From DT-68 sp965263245 (GTDB taxonomy: Bacteria > Bacillota_I > Bacilli_A > Mycoplasmatales > Metamycoplasmataceae), in assembly GCA_965263245.1 (NCBI GenBank), contig CBDHHR010000280.1, positions 127,221-191,220 on the forward strand: a stretch of DNA of 64,000 nt, written 5' to 3'. Shown piece after piece: positions 38,854 to 53,288 of the stretch (positions are counted from its first letter, which is position 1; every line of letters begins with the position of its first letter). The notes under the pieces were generated by a model. It saw only the letters and a program-made list of their open reading frames with translations, did no database searches and was not told the origin of the DNA. A program made the position numbers and the translations under genes.

Positions 38854-41800
38854 TCAAGGGAGTGTACGAAGACAGAACAAGGGAGTGTACATAGGCAGAA
38901 CAAGGGAGTGTACAAAGACAGAACAAGACAGTGTATGAAGACAGAACAAGGGAGTGTACAAAGACAGAACAAGGGAGTGTACACAGTTAGAACAAGGGAG
39001 TGTACATAGACAGAACAAGGGAGTGTACAAAGACAGAACAAGACAGTGTATGAAGACAGAACAAGGGAGTGTACATAGACAGAACAAGGGAGTGTACATA
39101 GAAAGAACAAGGGAGTGTACAAAGACAGAACAAGACAGTGTATGAAGACAGAACAAGGGAGTGTACAAAGACAGAACAAGGGAGTGTACATAGACAGAAC
39201 AAGGGAGTGTACAAAGACAGAACAAGACAGTGTACAAAGTTAGAACAAGGGAGTGTGCAAAGGCAGAACAAGAGTGTATGAAGACAGAACAAGGCAGTGT
39301 ACGTAGACAGAACAAGGGAGTGTACAAAGACAGAACAAGACAGTGTATGAAGACAGAACAAGGGAGTGTACGAATACAGAACAAGGGAGTGTACAAAAGA
39401 CAGAACAAGACAGTGTATGAAGACAGAACAAGGGAGTGTACGAATACAGAACAAGGGAGTGTACAAAGACAGAACAAGGCAGTGTATGAATACAGAACAA
39501 GGGAGTGTATGAAGACAGAACAAGACAGTGTATGAATACAGAACAAGGGAGTGTATGAATACAGAACAAGGGAGTGTACAAAGACAGAACAAGGCAGTGT
39601 ATGAATACAGAACAAGGGAGTGTACAAAGACAGAACAAGGCAGTGTATGAATACAGAACAAGGGAGTGTACAAAGACAGATCAAGGCAGTGTATGAATAC
39701 AGAACAAGGGAGTGTACAAAGGCAGAACAAGGGAGTGTACAAAGACAGAACAAGGCAGTGTACAAAAGACAGAACAAGACAGTGTACGAAGACAAAACAA
39801 GGCAGTGTACGAATACAGAACAAGGGAGTGTACAAAGACAGATCAAGGGAGTGTACAAAGACAGAACAAGGGAGTGTACAAAGACAGAACAAGACAGTGT
39901 ACAAAGACAGATCAAGGGAGTGTACAAAGACAGATCAAGGGAGTGTACAAAGACAGAACAAGGGAGTGTACAAAGACAGAACAAGACAGTGTACAAAGAC
40001 AGATCAAGGGAGTGTACAAAGACAGATCAAGGGAGTGTACAAAGACAGAACAAGGGAGTGTACATAGACAGATCAAGGGAGTGTACAAAGACAGATCAAG
40101 GGAGTGAACAAAGACAGAACAAGGCAGTGTACAAAGACAGATCAAGGGAGTGTACATAGACAGATCAAGGGAGTGTACAAAGACAGAACAAGACAGTGTA
40201 CATAGACAGATCAAGGGAGTGAACAAAGACAGAACAAGGCAGTGTACAAAGACAGATCAAGGGAGTGTACAAAGACAGATCAAGGGAGTGTACATAGACA
40301 GATCAAGGGAGTGTACACAGACAGAACAAGACAGTGTACATAGACAGATCAAGGGAGTGAACAAAGACAGAACAAGGCAGTGTACAAAGACAGATCAAGG
40401 CAATGTACAAAGACAGATCAAGGGAGTGTACATAGACAGATCAAGGGAGTGTACAAAGACAGAACAAGATAGTGTACATAGACAGATCAAGGGAGTGAAC
40501 AAAGACAGAACAAGGCAGTGTACAAAGACAGATCAAGGGAGTGTACAAAGACAGATCAAGGGAGTGTACAAAGACAGAACAAGGGAGTGTACAAAGACAG
40601 AACAAGGCAGTGTACAAAGACAGATCAAGGGAGTGTACAAAGACAGAACAAGGGAGTGTACATAGACAGATCAAGGGAGTGTACATAGACAGATCAAGGG
40701 AGTGTACATAGACAGATCAAGGGAGTGTACAAAGACAGAACAAGGGAGTGTACATAGACAGATCAAGGGAGTGTACAAAGACAGATCAAGGGAGTGTACA
40801 AAGACAGATCAAGGGAGTGTACATAGACAGATCAAGGGAGTGTACAAAGACAGAACAAGGGAGTGTACATAGACAGAACAAGGGAGTGTACATAGACAGA
40901 TCAAGGGAGTGTACATAGACAGATCAAGGGAGTGTACAAAGACAGAACAAGGGAGTGTACATAGACAGATCAAGGGAGTGTACAAAGACAGATCAAGGGA
41001 GTGAACAAAGACAGAACAAGGCAGTGTACAAAGACAGAACAAGACAGTGTATGAAGACAGATCAAGGGAGTGTACAAAGACAGATCAAGGGAGTGTACAA
41101 AGACAGAACAAGAGTGTACAAAGACAGAACAAGACAGTGTATGAAGACAGATCAAGGGAGTGTACAAAGACAGATCAAGGGAGTGTACAAAGACAGAACG
41201 AGGCAGTGTACAAAGACAGAACAAGGCAGTGTACAAAGACAGATCAAGGGAGTGTACAAAGACAGAACAAGGGAGTGTACATAGACAGATCAAGGGAGTG
41301 TACAAAGACAGAACAAGGGAGTGTACATAGACAGATCAAGGGAGTGTACAAAGACAGATCAAGGGAGTGAACAAAGACAGAACAAGGCAGTGTACAAAGA
41401 CAGAACAAGACAGTGTATGAAGACAGATCAAGGGAGTGTACAAAGACAGAACAAGGGAGTGTACAAAGACAGAACAAGGCAGTGTACAAAGACAGATCAA
41501 GGGAGTGTACAAAGACAGAACAAGGGAGTGTACATAGACAGATCAAGGGAGTGTACATAGACAGATCAAGGGAGTGTACATAGACAGATCAAGGGAGTGT
41601 ACAAAGACAGAACAAGGGAGTGTACATAGACAGATCAAGGGAGTGTACAAAGACAGATCAAGGGAGTGTACAAAGACAGATCAAGGGAGTGTACATAGAC
41701 AGATCAAGGGAGTGTACAAAGACAGAACAAGGGAGTGTACATAGACAGAACAAGGGAGTGTACATAGACAGATCAAGGGAGTGTACATAGACAGATCAAG

Positions 41801-43726
41801 GGAGTGTACAAAGACAGAACAAGGGAGTGTACATAGACAGATCAAGGGAGTGTACAAAGACAGATCAAGGGAGTGAACAAAGACAGAACAAGGAGTGTAC
41901 AAAGACAGAACAAGACAGTGTATGAAGACAGACAAGGGAGTGTACAAAGACAGATCAAGGGAGTGTACAAAGACAGATCAAGGGAGTGTACAAAGACAGA
42001 ACAAGACAGTGTATGAAGACAGATCAAGGGAGTGTACAAAGACAGATCAAGGGAGTGAACAAAGACAGAACGAGGCAGTGTACAAAGACAGATCAAGGGA
42101 GTGAACAAAGACAGAACAAGGCAGTGTACAAAGACAGATCAAGGGAGTGTACATAGACAGAACAAGGCAGTGTACAAAGACAGATCAAGGGAGTGTACAT
42201 AGACAGAACAAGGCAGTGTACAAAGACAGAACAAGGGAGTGTACAAAGACAGAGCAAGGCAGTGTACAAAGACAGATCAAGGGAGTGTACATAGACAGAT
42301 CAAGGGAGTGTACAAAGACAGAACAAGGGAGTGTACAAAGACAGATCAAGGGAGTGTACATAGACAGATCAAGGGAGTGTACAAAGACAGATCAAGGGAG
42401 TGTACGAAGACAGAACAAGGGAGTGTACATAGACAGAACAAGGGAGTGTACAAAGACAGAACAAGACAGTGTATGAAGACAGAACAAGGGAGTGTACAAA
42501 GACAGAACAAGACAGTGTATGAAGACAGAACAAGGCAGTGTACAAAGACAGATCAAGGCAGTGTACAAAGACAGATCAAGGGAGTGTACATAGACAGATC
42601 AAGGGTGTGTACAAAGACAGAACAAGACAGTGTACATAGACAGATCAAGGGAGTGAACAAAGACAGAACAAGGCAGTGTACAAAGTCAGATCAAGGGAGT
42701 GTACAAAGACAGAACAAGGGAGTGTACAAAGACAGAACAAGGCAGTGTACAAAGACAGATCAAGGGAGTGTACAAAGACAGATCAAGGGAGTGTACAAAG
42801 ACAGAACAAGGGAGTGTACATAGACAGATCAAGGGAGTGTACAAAGACAGATCAAGGGAGTGAACAAAGACAGAACAAGGCAGTGTACAAAGACAGATCA
42901 AGGGAGTGTACAAAGACAGAACAAGACAGTGTACAAAGACAGATCAAGGGAGTGTACAAAGACAGAACAAGACAGTGTATGAAGACAGATCAAGGGAGTG
43001 TACAAAGACAGATCAATGGAGTGAACAAAGACAGAACAAGGCAGTGTACAAAGACAGATCAAGGGAGTGTACATAGACAGATCAAGGGAGTGTACAAAGA
43101 CAGAACAAGACAGTGTACATAGACAGATCAAGGGAGTGAACAAAGACAGAACAAGGCAGTGTACAAAGACAGATCAAGGGAGTGTACAAAGACAGATCAA
43201 GGGAGTGTACATAGACAGATCAAGGGAGTGTACAAAGACAGAACAAGACAGTGTACATAGACAGATCAAGGGAGTGAACAAAGACAGAACAAGGCAGTGT
43301 ACAAAGACAGATCAAGGCAGTGTACAAAGACAGATCAAGGGAGTGTACATAGACAGATCAAGGGTGTGTACAAAGACAGAACAAGACAGTGTACATAGAC
43401 AGATCAAGGGAGTGAACAAAGACAGAACAAGGCAGTGTACAAAGATCAGATCAAGGGAGTGTACAAAGACAGAACAAGGCAGTGTACAAAGACAGATCAA
43501 GGGAGTGTACAAAGACAGATCAAGGGAGTGTACAAAGACAGAACAAGGGAGTGTACATAGACAGATCAAGGGAGTGTACAAAGACAGATCAAGGGAGTGA
43601 ACAAAGACAGAACAAGGCAGTGTACAAAGACAGATCAAGGGAGTGAACAGAGACAGAACAAGGCAGTGTACAAAGACAGATCAAGGGAGTGTACATAGAC
43701 AGAACAAGGCAGTGTACAAAGACAGA
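38854..43726 (+). repeat. Sub-block e of U3
   Basis: This is 4,873 bp, shifted 14,425 bp from U2 through about 41090. Local indels follow: AACAAGAGTGTAC near 41108, AACAAGGAGTG near 41887 and GACAGACAAGG near 41930. Near 43441 the marker AAGTCAG is replaced by AAGATCAG, the form also seen in the U0 tail at 292. Confidence 0.84.
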
Positions 43727-46700
43727 TCAAGGGAGTGTACGAAGACAGAACAAGGGAGTGTACATAGGCAGAACAAGGGAGTGTACAAAGACAGAACAAG
43801 ACAGTGTATGAAGACAGAACAAGGGAGTGTACAAAGACAGAACAAGGGAGTGTACAAAGTTAGAACAAGGGAGTGTACATAGACAGAACAAGGGAGTGTA
43901 CAAAGACAGAACAAGACAGTGTATGAAGACAGAACAAGGGAGTGTACATAGACAGAACAAGGGAGTGTACATAGACAGAACAAGGGAGTGTACAAAGACA
44001 GAACAAGACAGTGTATGAAGACAGAACAAGGGAGTGTACAAAGACAGAACAAGGGAGTGTACATAGACAGAACAAGGGAGTGTACAAAGACAGAACAAGA
44101 CAGTGTACAAAGTTAGAACAAGGGAGTGTGCAAAGGCAGAACAAGGAGAGTGTGCAAAGACAGAACAAGGAGAGTGTACGTAGACAGAACAAGGGAGTGT
44201 ACAAAGACAGAACAAGACAGTGTATGAAGACAGAACAAGGGAGTGTACGAAGACAGAACAAGGGAGTGTACAACAGACAGAACAAGACAGTGTATGAAGA
44301 CAGAACAAGGGAGTGTACGAATACAGAACAAGGGAGTGTACAAAGACAGAACAAGACAGTGTATGAAGACAGAACAAGGGAGTGTACAAAGTTAGAACAA
44401 GGGAGTGTGCAAAGGCAGAACAAGGGAGAGTGTATGAAGACAGAACAAGGCAGTGTACGTAGACAGAACAAGGGAGTGTACAAAGACAGAACAAGACAGT
44501 GTACAAAGACAGAACAAGACAGTGTATGAAGACAGAACAAGGGAGTGTACAAAGACAGATCAAGGGAGTGTACATAGACAGAACAAGGGAGTGTACAAAG
44601 ACAGAACAAGACAGTGTATGAAGACAGAACAAGGGAGTGTACAAAGACAGAACAAGGGAGTGTACAAAGTTAGAACAAGGGAGTGTGCAAAGGCAGAACA
44701 AGGGAGAGTGTATGAAGACAGAACAAGGCAGTGTACGTAAACAGAACAAGGGAGTGTACAAAGACAGAACAAGACAGTGTACAAAGACAGAACAAGACAG
44801 TGTATGAAGACAGAACAAGGGAGTGTACAAAAGACAGAACAAGACAGTGTACGAATACAGAACAAGGCAGTGTATGAATACAGAACAAGGGAGTGTACAA
44901 AGACAGAACAAGGGAGTGTACAAAAGACAGAACAAGACAGTGTACGAAGACAGATCAAGGGAGTGTACGAAGACAGATCAAGGGAGTGTACAAAGACAGA
45001 ACAAGGGAGTGTACATAGACAGAACAAGGGAGTGTACAAAGACAGAACAAGACAGTGTATGAAGACAGAACAAGGGAGTGTACAAAGACAGAACAAGGGA
45101 GTGTACATAGACAGAACAAGGGAGTGTACAAAGACAGAACAAGACAGTGTATGAAGACAGAACAAGGGAGTGTACAAAGACAGAACAAGGGAGTGTACAT
45201 AGAGAGAACAAGGGAGTGTACAAAGACAGAACAAGACAGTGTATGAAGACAGAACAAGGGAGTGTACAAAGTTAGAACAAGGGAGTGTGCAAAGGCAGAA
45301 CAAGGGAGAGTGTATGAAGACAGAACAAGGCAGTGTACGTAGACAGAACAAGGGAGTGTACAAAGACAGAACAAGACAGTGTACAAAGACAGAACAAGGG
45401 AGTGTACAAAGACAGAACAAGACAGTGTACAAAGACAGAACAAGGGAGTGTACAAAAGACAGAACAAGACAGTGTACGAAGACAGATCAAGGGAGTGTAC
45501 AAAGACAGAACAAGGGAGTGTACAAAGACAGATCAAGGGAGTGTACAAAGACAGAACAAGGGAGTGTACAAAGACAGATCAAGGGAGTGTACAAAGACAG
45601 ATCAAGGGAGTGTACAAAGACAGAACAAGGGAGTGTACAAAGACAGATCAAGGGAGTGTACAAAGACAGATCAAGGGAGTGTACAAAGACAGAACAAGGG
45701 AGTGTACAAAGACATAACAAGACAGTGTACAAAGACAGATCAAGGGAGTGTACAAAGACAGATCAAGGGAGTGTACAAAGACAGAACAAGGGAGTGTACA
45801 AAGACAGAACAAGACAGTGTACAAAGACAGATCAAGGGAGTGTACAAAGACAGATCAAGGGAGTGTACAAAGACAGAACAAGGGAGTGTACATAGACAGA
45901 TCAAGGGAGTGTACATAGACAGAACAAGGGAGTGTACAAAGACAGAACAAGGGAGTGTACAAAGACAGATCAAGGGAGTGTACAGACAGACAAGGGAGTG
46001 TACAAAGACAGAACAAGGCAGTGTACAAAGACAGATCAAGGGAGTGTACAAAGACAGAACAAGGCAGTGTACAAAGACAGATCAAGGGAGTGTACAAAGA
46101 CAGAACAAGGCAGTGTACAAAGACAGATCAAGGGAGTGTACAAAGACAGATCAAGGGAGTGTACAAAGACAGATCAAGGGAGTGTACAAAGACAGAACAA
46201 GGCAGTGTACGAAGACAGATCAAGGGAGTGTACAAAGACAGATCAAGGGAGTGTACATAGACAGATCAAGGGAGTGTACAAAGACAGAACAAGACAGTGT
46301 ACAAAGACAGATCAAGGGAGTGTACAAAGACAGATCAAGGGAGTGTACAAAGACAGAACAAGGCAGTGTACAAAGACAGATCAAGGGAGTGTACAAAGAC
46401 AGATCAAGGGAGTGTACAAAGACAGAACAAGGGAGTGTACAAAGACAGAACAAGACAGTGTACAAAGACAGATCAAGGGAGTGTACAAAGACAGATCAAG
46501 GGAGTGTACAAAGACAGATCAAGGGAGTGTACAAAGACAGAACAAGGGAGTGTACATAGAAATATCAAGGGAGTGTACAAAGACAGATCAATGGAGTGAA
46601 CAAAGACAGAACAAGGCAGTGTACAAAGACAGATCAAGGGAGTGTACATAGACAGATCAAGGGAGTGTACAAAGACAGATCAAGGGAGTGTACAAAGACA

Positions 46701-47969
46701 GAACAAGACAGTGTACATAGACAGATCAAGGGAGTGAACAAAGACAGAACAAGGCAGTGTACAAAGACAGAGATCAAGGCAGTGTACAAAGACAGATCAA
46801 GGGAGTGTACATAGACAGATCAAGGGTGTGTACAAAGACAGAACAAGACAGTGTACACAGACATATCAAGGGAGTGAACAAAGACAGAACAAGGCAGTGT
46901 ACAAAGTCAGATCAAGGGAGTGTACAAAGACAGAACAAGGGAGTGTACAAAGACAGAACAAGGCAGTGTACAAAGACAGATCAAGGGAGTGTACAAAGAC
47001 AGATCAAGGGAGTGTACAAAGACAGAACAAGGGAGTGTACATAGACAGATCAAGGGAGTGTACAAAGACAGATCAAGGGAGTGAACAAAGACAGAACAAG
47101 GCAGTGTACAAAGACAGATCAAGGGAGTGTACAAAGACAGAACAAGACAGTGTACAAAGACAGATCAAGGGAGTGTACAAAGACAGAACAAGACAGTGTA
47201 TGAAGACAGATCAAGGGAGTGTACAAAGACAGATCAATGGAGTGAACAAAGACAGAACAAGGCAGTGTACAAAGACAGATCAAGGGAGTGTACATAGACA
47301 GATCAAGGGAGTGTACAAAGACAGAACAAGACAGTGTACATAGACAGATCAAGGGAGTGAACAAAGACAGAACAAGGCAGTGTACAAAGACAGATCAAGG
47401 GAGTGTACAAAGACAGATCAAGGGAGTGTACATAGACAGATCAAGGGAGTGTACAAAGACAGAACAAGACAGTGTACATAGACAGATCAAGGGAGTGAAC
47501 AAAGACAGAACAAGGCAGTGTACAAAGACAGATCAAGGCAGTGTACAAAGACAGATCAAGGGAGTGTACATAGACAGATCAAGGGTGTGTACAAAGACAG
47601 AACAAGACAGTGTACATAGACAGATCAAGGGAGTGAACAAAGACAGAACAAGGCAGTGTACAAAGTCAGATCAAGGGAGTGTACAAAGACAGAACAAGGG
47701 AGTGTACAAAGACAGAACAAGGCAGTGTACAAAGACAGATCAAGGGAGTGTACAAAGACAGATCAAGGGAGTGTACAAAGACAGAACAAGGGAGTGTACA
47801 TAGACAGATCAAGGGAGTGTACAAAGACAGATCAAGGGAGTGAACAAAGACAGAACAAGGCAGTGTACAAAGACAGATCAAGGGAGTGAACAGAGACAGA
47901 ACAAGGCAGTGTACAAAGACAGATCAAGGGAGTGTACATAGACAGAACAAGGCAGTGTACAAAGACAGA
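43727..47969 (+). repeat. Sub-block a of U4
   Basis: This is 4,243 bp, the longest a. At 44143-44175 two consecutive monomers read AACAAGGAGAGTG, replacing the usual GGGAGAGTGTATG and GGCAGTGTACG pair. The GATC-rich domain starts at 45485. The hotspot is mild here, with one TACAGACAGACAAGG event near 45983. Confidence 0.84.
45975..46005 (+). other. Microindel patch, U4 copy of the recurrent hotspot
   Basis: One compound event, TACAGACAGACAAGG, is all that is seen. The flanking monomers are intact. This is the mildest version of the hotspot. Confidence 0.75.
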
Positions 47970-49997
47970 TCAAGGGAGTGTACGAAGACAGAACAAGGGA
48001 GTGTACATAGGCAGAACAAGGGAGTGTACAAAGACAGAACAAGACAGTGTATGAAGACAGAACAAGGGAGTGTACAAAGACAGAACAAGGGAGTGTACAA
48101 AGTTAGAACAAGGGAGTGTACATAGACAGAACAAGGGAGTGTACAAAGACAGAACAAGACAGTGTATGAAGACAGAACAAGGGAGTGTACATAGACAGAA
48201 CAAGGGAGTGTACATAGACAGAACAAGGGAGTGTACAAAGACAGAACAAGACAGTGTATGAAGACAGAACAAGGGAGTGTACATAGACAGAACAAGGGAG
48301 TGTACATAGACAGAACAAGGGAGTGTACAAAGACAGAACAAGACAGTGTACAAAGTTAGAACAAGGGAGTGTGCAAAGGCAGAACAAGGGAGAGTGTATG
48401 AAGACAGAACAAGGCAGTGTACGTAGACAGAACAAGGGAGTGTACAAAGACAGAACAAGACAGTGTATGAAGACAGAACAAGGGAGTGTACGAATACAGA
48501 ACAAGGGAGTGTACAACAGACAGAACAAGACAGTGTATGAAGACAGAACAAGGGAGTGTACGAATACAGAACAAGGGAGTGTACAAAGACAGAACAAGGC
48601 AGTGTATGAATACAGAACAAGGGAGTGTACGAAGACAGAACAAGACAGTGTATGAATACAGAACAAGGGAGTGTATGAATACAGAACAAGGGAGTGTACA
48701 AAGACAGAACAAGGCAGTGTATGAATACAGAACAAGGGAGTGTACAAAGACAGAACAAGGCAGTGTATGAATACAGAACAAGGGAGTGTACAAAGACAGA
48801 TCAAGGCAGTGTATGAATACAGAACAAGGGAGTGTACAAAGACAGAACAAGGGAGTGTACAAAGACAGAACAAGGCAGTGTACAAAAGACAGAACAAGAC
48901 AGTGTACGAAGACAAAACAAGGCAGTGTCCGAATACAGAACAAGGGAGTGTACAAAGACAGATCAAGGGAGTGTACAAAGACAGAACAAGGGAGTGTACA
49001 AAGACAGAACAAGACAGTGTACAAAGACAGATCAAGGGAGTGTACAAAGACAGATCAAGGGAGTGTACAAAGACAGAACAAGGGAGTGTACATAGAAATA
49101 TCAAGGGAGTGTACAAAGACAGATCAAGGGAGTGAACAAAGACAGAACAAGGCAGTGTACAAAGACAGATCAAGGGAGTGTACATAGACAGATCAAGGGA
49201 GTGTACAAAGACAGATCAAGGGAGTGTACAAAGACAGATCAAGGGAGTGTACAAAGACAGAACAAGGGAGTGTACAAAGACAGAACAAGGCAGTGTACAA
49301 AGACAGATCAAGGGAGTGTACAAAGACAGATCAAGGGAGTGTACATAGACAGATCAAGGGAGTGAACAAAGACAGAACAAGGCAGTGTACAAAGACAGAT
49401 CAAGGCAGTGTACAAAGACAGATCAAGGGAGTGTACATAGACAGATCAAGGGTGTGTACAAAGACAGAACAAGACAGTGTACATAGACAGATCAAGGGAG
49501 TGAACAAAGACAGAACAAGGCAGTGTACAAAGTCAGATCAAGGGAGTGTACAAAGACAGAACAAGGGAGTGTACAACGACAGAACAAGGCAGTGTACAAA
49601 GACAGATCAAGGGAGTGTACAAAGACAGATCAAGGGAGTGTACAAAGACAGAACAAGGGAGTGTACATAGATAGATCAAGGGAGTGTACAAAGACAGATC
49701 AAGGGAGTGAACAAAGACAGAACAAGGGAGTGTACAAAGACAGATCAAGGGAGTGTACAAAGACAGAACAAGACAGTGTACAAAGACAGATCAAGGGAGT
49801 GTACAAAGACAGAACAAGACAGTGTATCAAGACAGATCAAGGGAGTGTACAAAGACAGATCAAGGGAGTGTACAAAGACAGAACAAGGCAGTGTACAAAG
49901 ACAGATCAAGGGAGTGAACAAAGACAGAACAAGGGAGTGTACAAAGACAGATCAAGGGAGTGTACATAGACAGAACAAGGCAGTGTACAAAGACAGA
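47970..49997 (+). repeat. Sub-block b of U4
   Basis: This is 2,028 bp and collinear with b of U3 at 14,435 bp. It differs from U1-U3 in having GGGAGTGTAC where they have GGGATTGTAC (near 49428), and in GTGTAC for GTGAAC near 49870. Confidence 0.86.
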
Positions 49998-51605
49998 TCA
50001 AGGGAGTGTACGAAGACAGAACAAGGGAGTGTACATAGGCAGAACAAGGGAGTGTACAAAGACAGAACAAGACAGTGTATGAAGACAGAACAAGGGAGTG
50101 TACAAAGACAGAACAAGGGAGTGTACACAGTTAGAACAAGGGAGTGTACAAAGACAGAACAAGGGAGTGTACAAAGACAGAACAAGACAGTGTATGAAGA
50201 CAGAACAAGGGAGTGTACAAAGACAGAACAAGGGAGTGTACAAAGACAGAACAAGGGAGTGTACAAAGACAGAACAAGGGAGTGTACAAAGACAGAACAA
50301 GGGAGTGTACAAAGACAGAACAAGGGAGTGTACAAAGACAGAACAAGGGAGTGTACAAAGACAGAACAAGACAGTGTACAAAGACAGAACAAGGGAGTGT
50401 ACAAAGGCAGAACAAGAGTGTACAAAGACAGAACAAGGCAGTGTACGTAGACAGAACAAGGGAGTGTACAAAGACAGAACAAGACAGTGTATGAAGACAG
50501 AACAAGGGAGTGTACAAAGACAGAACAAGGCAGTGTACAAAGTCAGATCAAGGGAGTGTACAAAGACAGAACAAGGGAGTGTACAAAGACAGAACAAGGC
50601 AGTGTACAAAGACAGATCAAGGGAGTGTACAAAGACAGATCAAGGGAGTGTACAAAGACAGAACAAGGGAGTGTACATAGACAGATCAAGGGAGTGTACA
50701 AAGACAGATCAAGGGAGTGTACAAAGACAGAACAAGGCAGTGTACAAAGACAGATCAAGGGAGTGTACAAAGACAGAACAAGACAGTGTACAAAGACAGA
50801 TCAAGGGAGTGTACAAAGACAGAACAAGACAGTGTATGAAGACAGATCAAGGGAGTGTACAAAGACAGATCAATGGAGTGAACAAAGACAGAACAAGGCA
50901 GTGTACAAAGACAGATCAAGGGAGTGTACATAGACAGATCAAGGGAGTGTACAAAGACAGAACAAGACAGTGTACATAGACAGATCAAGGGAGTGAACAA
51001 AGACAGAACAAGGCAGTGTACAAAGACAGATCAAGGGAGTGTACAAAGACAGATCAAGGGAGTGTACATAGACAGATCAAGGGAGTGTACAAAGACAGAA
51101 CAAGACAGTGTACATAGACAGATCAAGGGAGTGAACAAAGACAGAACAAGGCAGTGTACAAAGACAGATCAAGGCAGTGTACAAAGACAGATCAAGGGAG
51201 TGTACATAGACAGATCAAGGGTGTGTACAAAGACAGAACAAGACAGTGTACATAGACAGATCAAGGGAGTGAACAAAGACAGAACAAGGCAGTGTACAAA
51301 GTCAGATCAAGGGAGTGTACAAAGACAGAACAAGGGAGTGTACAAAGACAGAACAAGGCAGTGTACAAAGACAGATCAAGGGAGTGTACAAAGACAGATC
51401 AAGGGAGTGTACAAAGACAGAACAAGGGAGTGTACATAGACAGATCAAGGGAGTGTACAAAGACAGATCAAGGGAGTGAACAAAGACAGAACAAGGCAGT
51501 GTACAAAGACAGATCAAGGGAGTGAACAGAGACAGAACAAGGCAGTGTACAAAGACAGATCAAGGGAGTGTACATAGACAGAACAAGGCAGTGTACAAAG
51601 ACAGA
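49998..51605 (+). repeat. Sub-block c of U4, partly homogenised
   Basis: This is 1,608 bp, intermediate between U2 and U1/U3. ACACAGTTAG (near 50126) and TACGTAG (near 50445) are kept. From about 50140 to 50420 the TACATAG, AAGTTAG and GTGCAAAG variants of U2 are replaced by consensus. The short monomer remains, as AACAAGAGTGTAC near 50411. From 50530 on it agrees with U2. Confidence 0.83.
50140..50420 (+). repeat. Tract of near-consensus monomers in c of U4
   Basis: About seven identical consensus monomers in a row (50215-50360) follow a single TATGAAG monomer. It is bounded by the retained variants ACACAGTTAG on the left and TACGTAG on the right, so only the middle of the block is affected. 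Confidence 0.78.
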
Positions 51606-53288
51606 TCAAGGGAGTGTACGAAGACAGAACAAGGGAGTGTACATAGGCAGAACAAGGGAGTGTACAAAGACAGAACAAGACAGTGTATGAAGACAGAACA
51701 AGGGAGTGTACAAAGACAGAACAAGGGAGTGTACAAAGTTAGAACAAGGGAGTGTACATAGACAGAACAAGGGAGTGTACAAAGACAGAACAAGACAGTG
51801 TATGAAGACAGAACAAGGGAGTGTACATAGACAGAACAAGGGAGTGTACATAGACAGAACAAGGGAGTGTACAAAGACAGAACAAGACAGTGTATGAAGA
51901 CAGAACAAGGGAGTGTACAAAGACAGAACAAGGGAGTGTACATAGACAGAACAAGGGAGTGTACAAAGACAGAACAAGACAGTGTACAAAGTTAGAACAA
52001 GGGAGTGTGCAAAGGCAGAACAAGGGAGAGTGTATGAAGACAGAACAAGGCAGTGTACGTAGACAGAACAAGGGAGTGTACAAAGACAGAACAAGACAGT
52101 GTATGAAGACAGAACAAGGGAGTGTACGAATACAGAACAAGGGAGTGTACAACAGACAGAACAAGACAGTGTATGAAGACAGAACAAGGGAGTGTACGAA
52201 TACAGAACAAGGGAGTGTACAAAGACAGAACAAGGCAGTGTATGAATACAGAACAAGGGAGTGTACGAAGACAGAACAAGACAGTGTATGAATACAGAAC
52301 AAGGGAGTGTATGAATACAGAACAAGGGAGTGTACAAAGACAGAACAAGGCAGTGTATGAATACAGAACAAGGGAGTGTACAAAGACAGAACAAGGCAGT
52401 GTATGAATACAGAACAAGGGAGTGTACAAAGACAGATCAAGGCAGTGTATGAATACAGAACAAGGGAGTGTACAAAGACAGAACAAGGGAGTGTACAAAG
52501 ACAGAACAAGGCAGTGTACAAAAGACAGAACAAGACAGTGTACGAAGACAAAACAAGGCAGTGTACGAATACAGAACAAGGGAGTGTACAAAGACAGATC
52601 AAGGGAGTGTACAAAGACAGAACAAGGGAGTGTACAAAGACAGAACAAGACAGTGTACAAAGACAGATCAAGGGAGTGTACAAAGACAGATCAAGGGAGT
52701 GTACAAAGACAGAACAAGGGAGTGTACATAGAAATATCAAGGGAGTGTACAAAGACAGATCAAGGGAGTGAACAAAGACAGAACAAGGCAGTGTACAAAG
52801 ACAGATCAAGGGAGTGTACATAGACAGATCAAGGGAGTGTACAAAGACAGATCAAGGGAGTGTACAAAGACAGAACAAGGGAGTGTACAAAGACAGAACA
52901 AGGCAGTGTACAAAGACAGATCAAGGGAGTGTACAAAGACAGATCAAGGGAGTGTACATAGACAGATCAAGGGAGTGTACAAAGACAGAACAAGACAGTG
53001 TACATAGACAGATCAAGGGAGTGAACAAAGACAGAACAAGGCAGTGTACAAAGACAGATCAAGGCAGTGTACAAAGACAGATCAAGGGAGTGTACAAAGA
53101 CAGAACAAGACAGTGTATGAAGACAGATCAAGGGAGTGTACAAAGACAGATCAAGGGAGTGAACAAAGACAGAACAAGGCAGTGTACAAAGACAGATCAA
53201 GGGAGTGAACAAAGACAGAACAAGGCAGTGTACAAAGACAGATCAAGGGAGTGTACATAGACAGAACAAGGCAGTGTACAAAGACAGA
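51606..53288 (+). repeat. Sub-block d of U4
   Basis: This is 1,683 bp. I see no difference from d of U1 and U2 over the GATC-free head (to about 52435), the TACATAGAAATATC marker near 52731 or the GTGAAC-rich tail. Confidence 0.86.

Larger units (their letters stand above)
29322..43726 (+). repeat. Higher-order repeat unit U3 (14,405 bp)
   Basis: Sub-blocks are a 29322-33534, b 33535-35562, c 35563-37169, d 37170-38853 and e 38854-43726. The junction that opens c has lost its GATC (it reads GAACAAG), so that boundary is placed by its 2,028-bp spacing from b, the same spacing as in U1, U2 and U4. Sub-block c is largely converted to the consensus monomer. Confidence 0.9.
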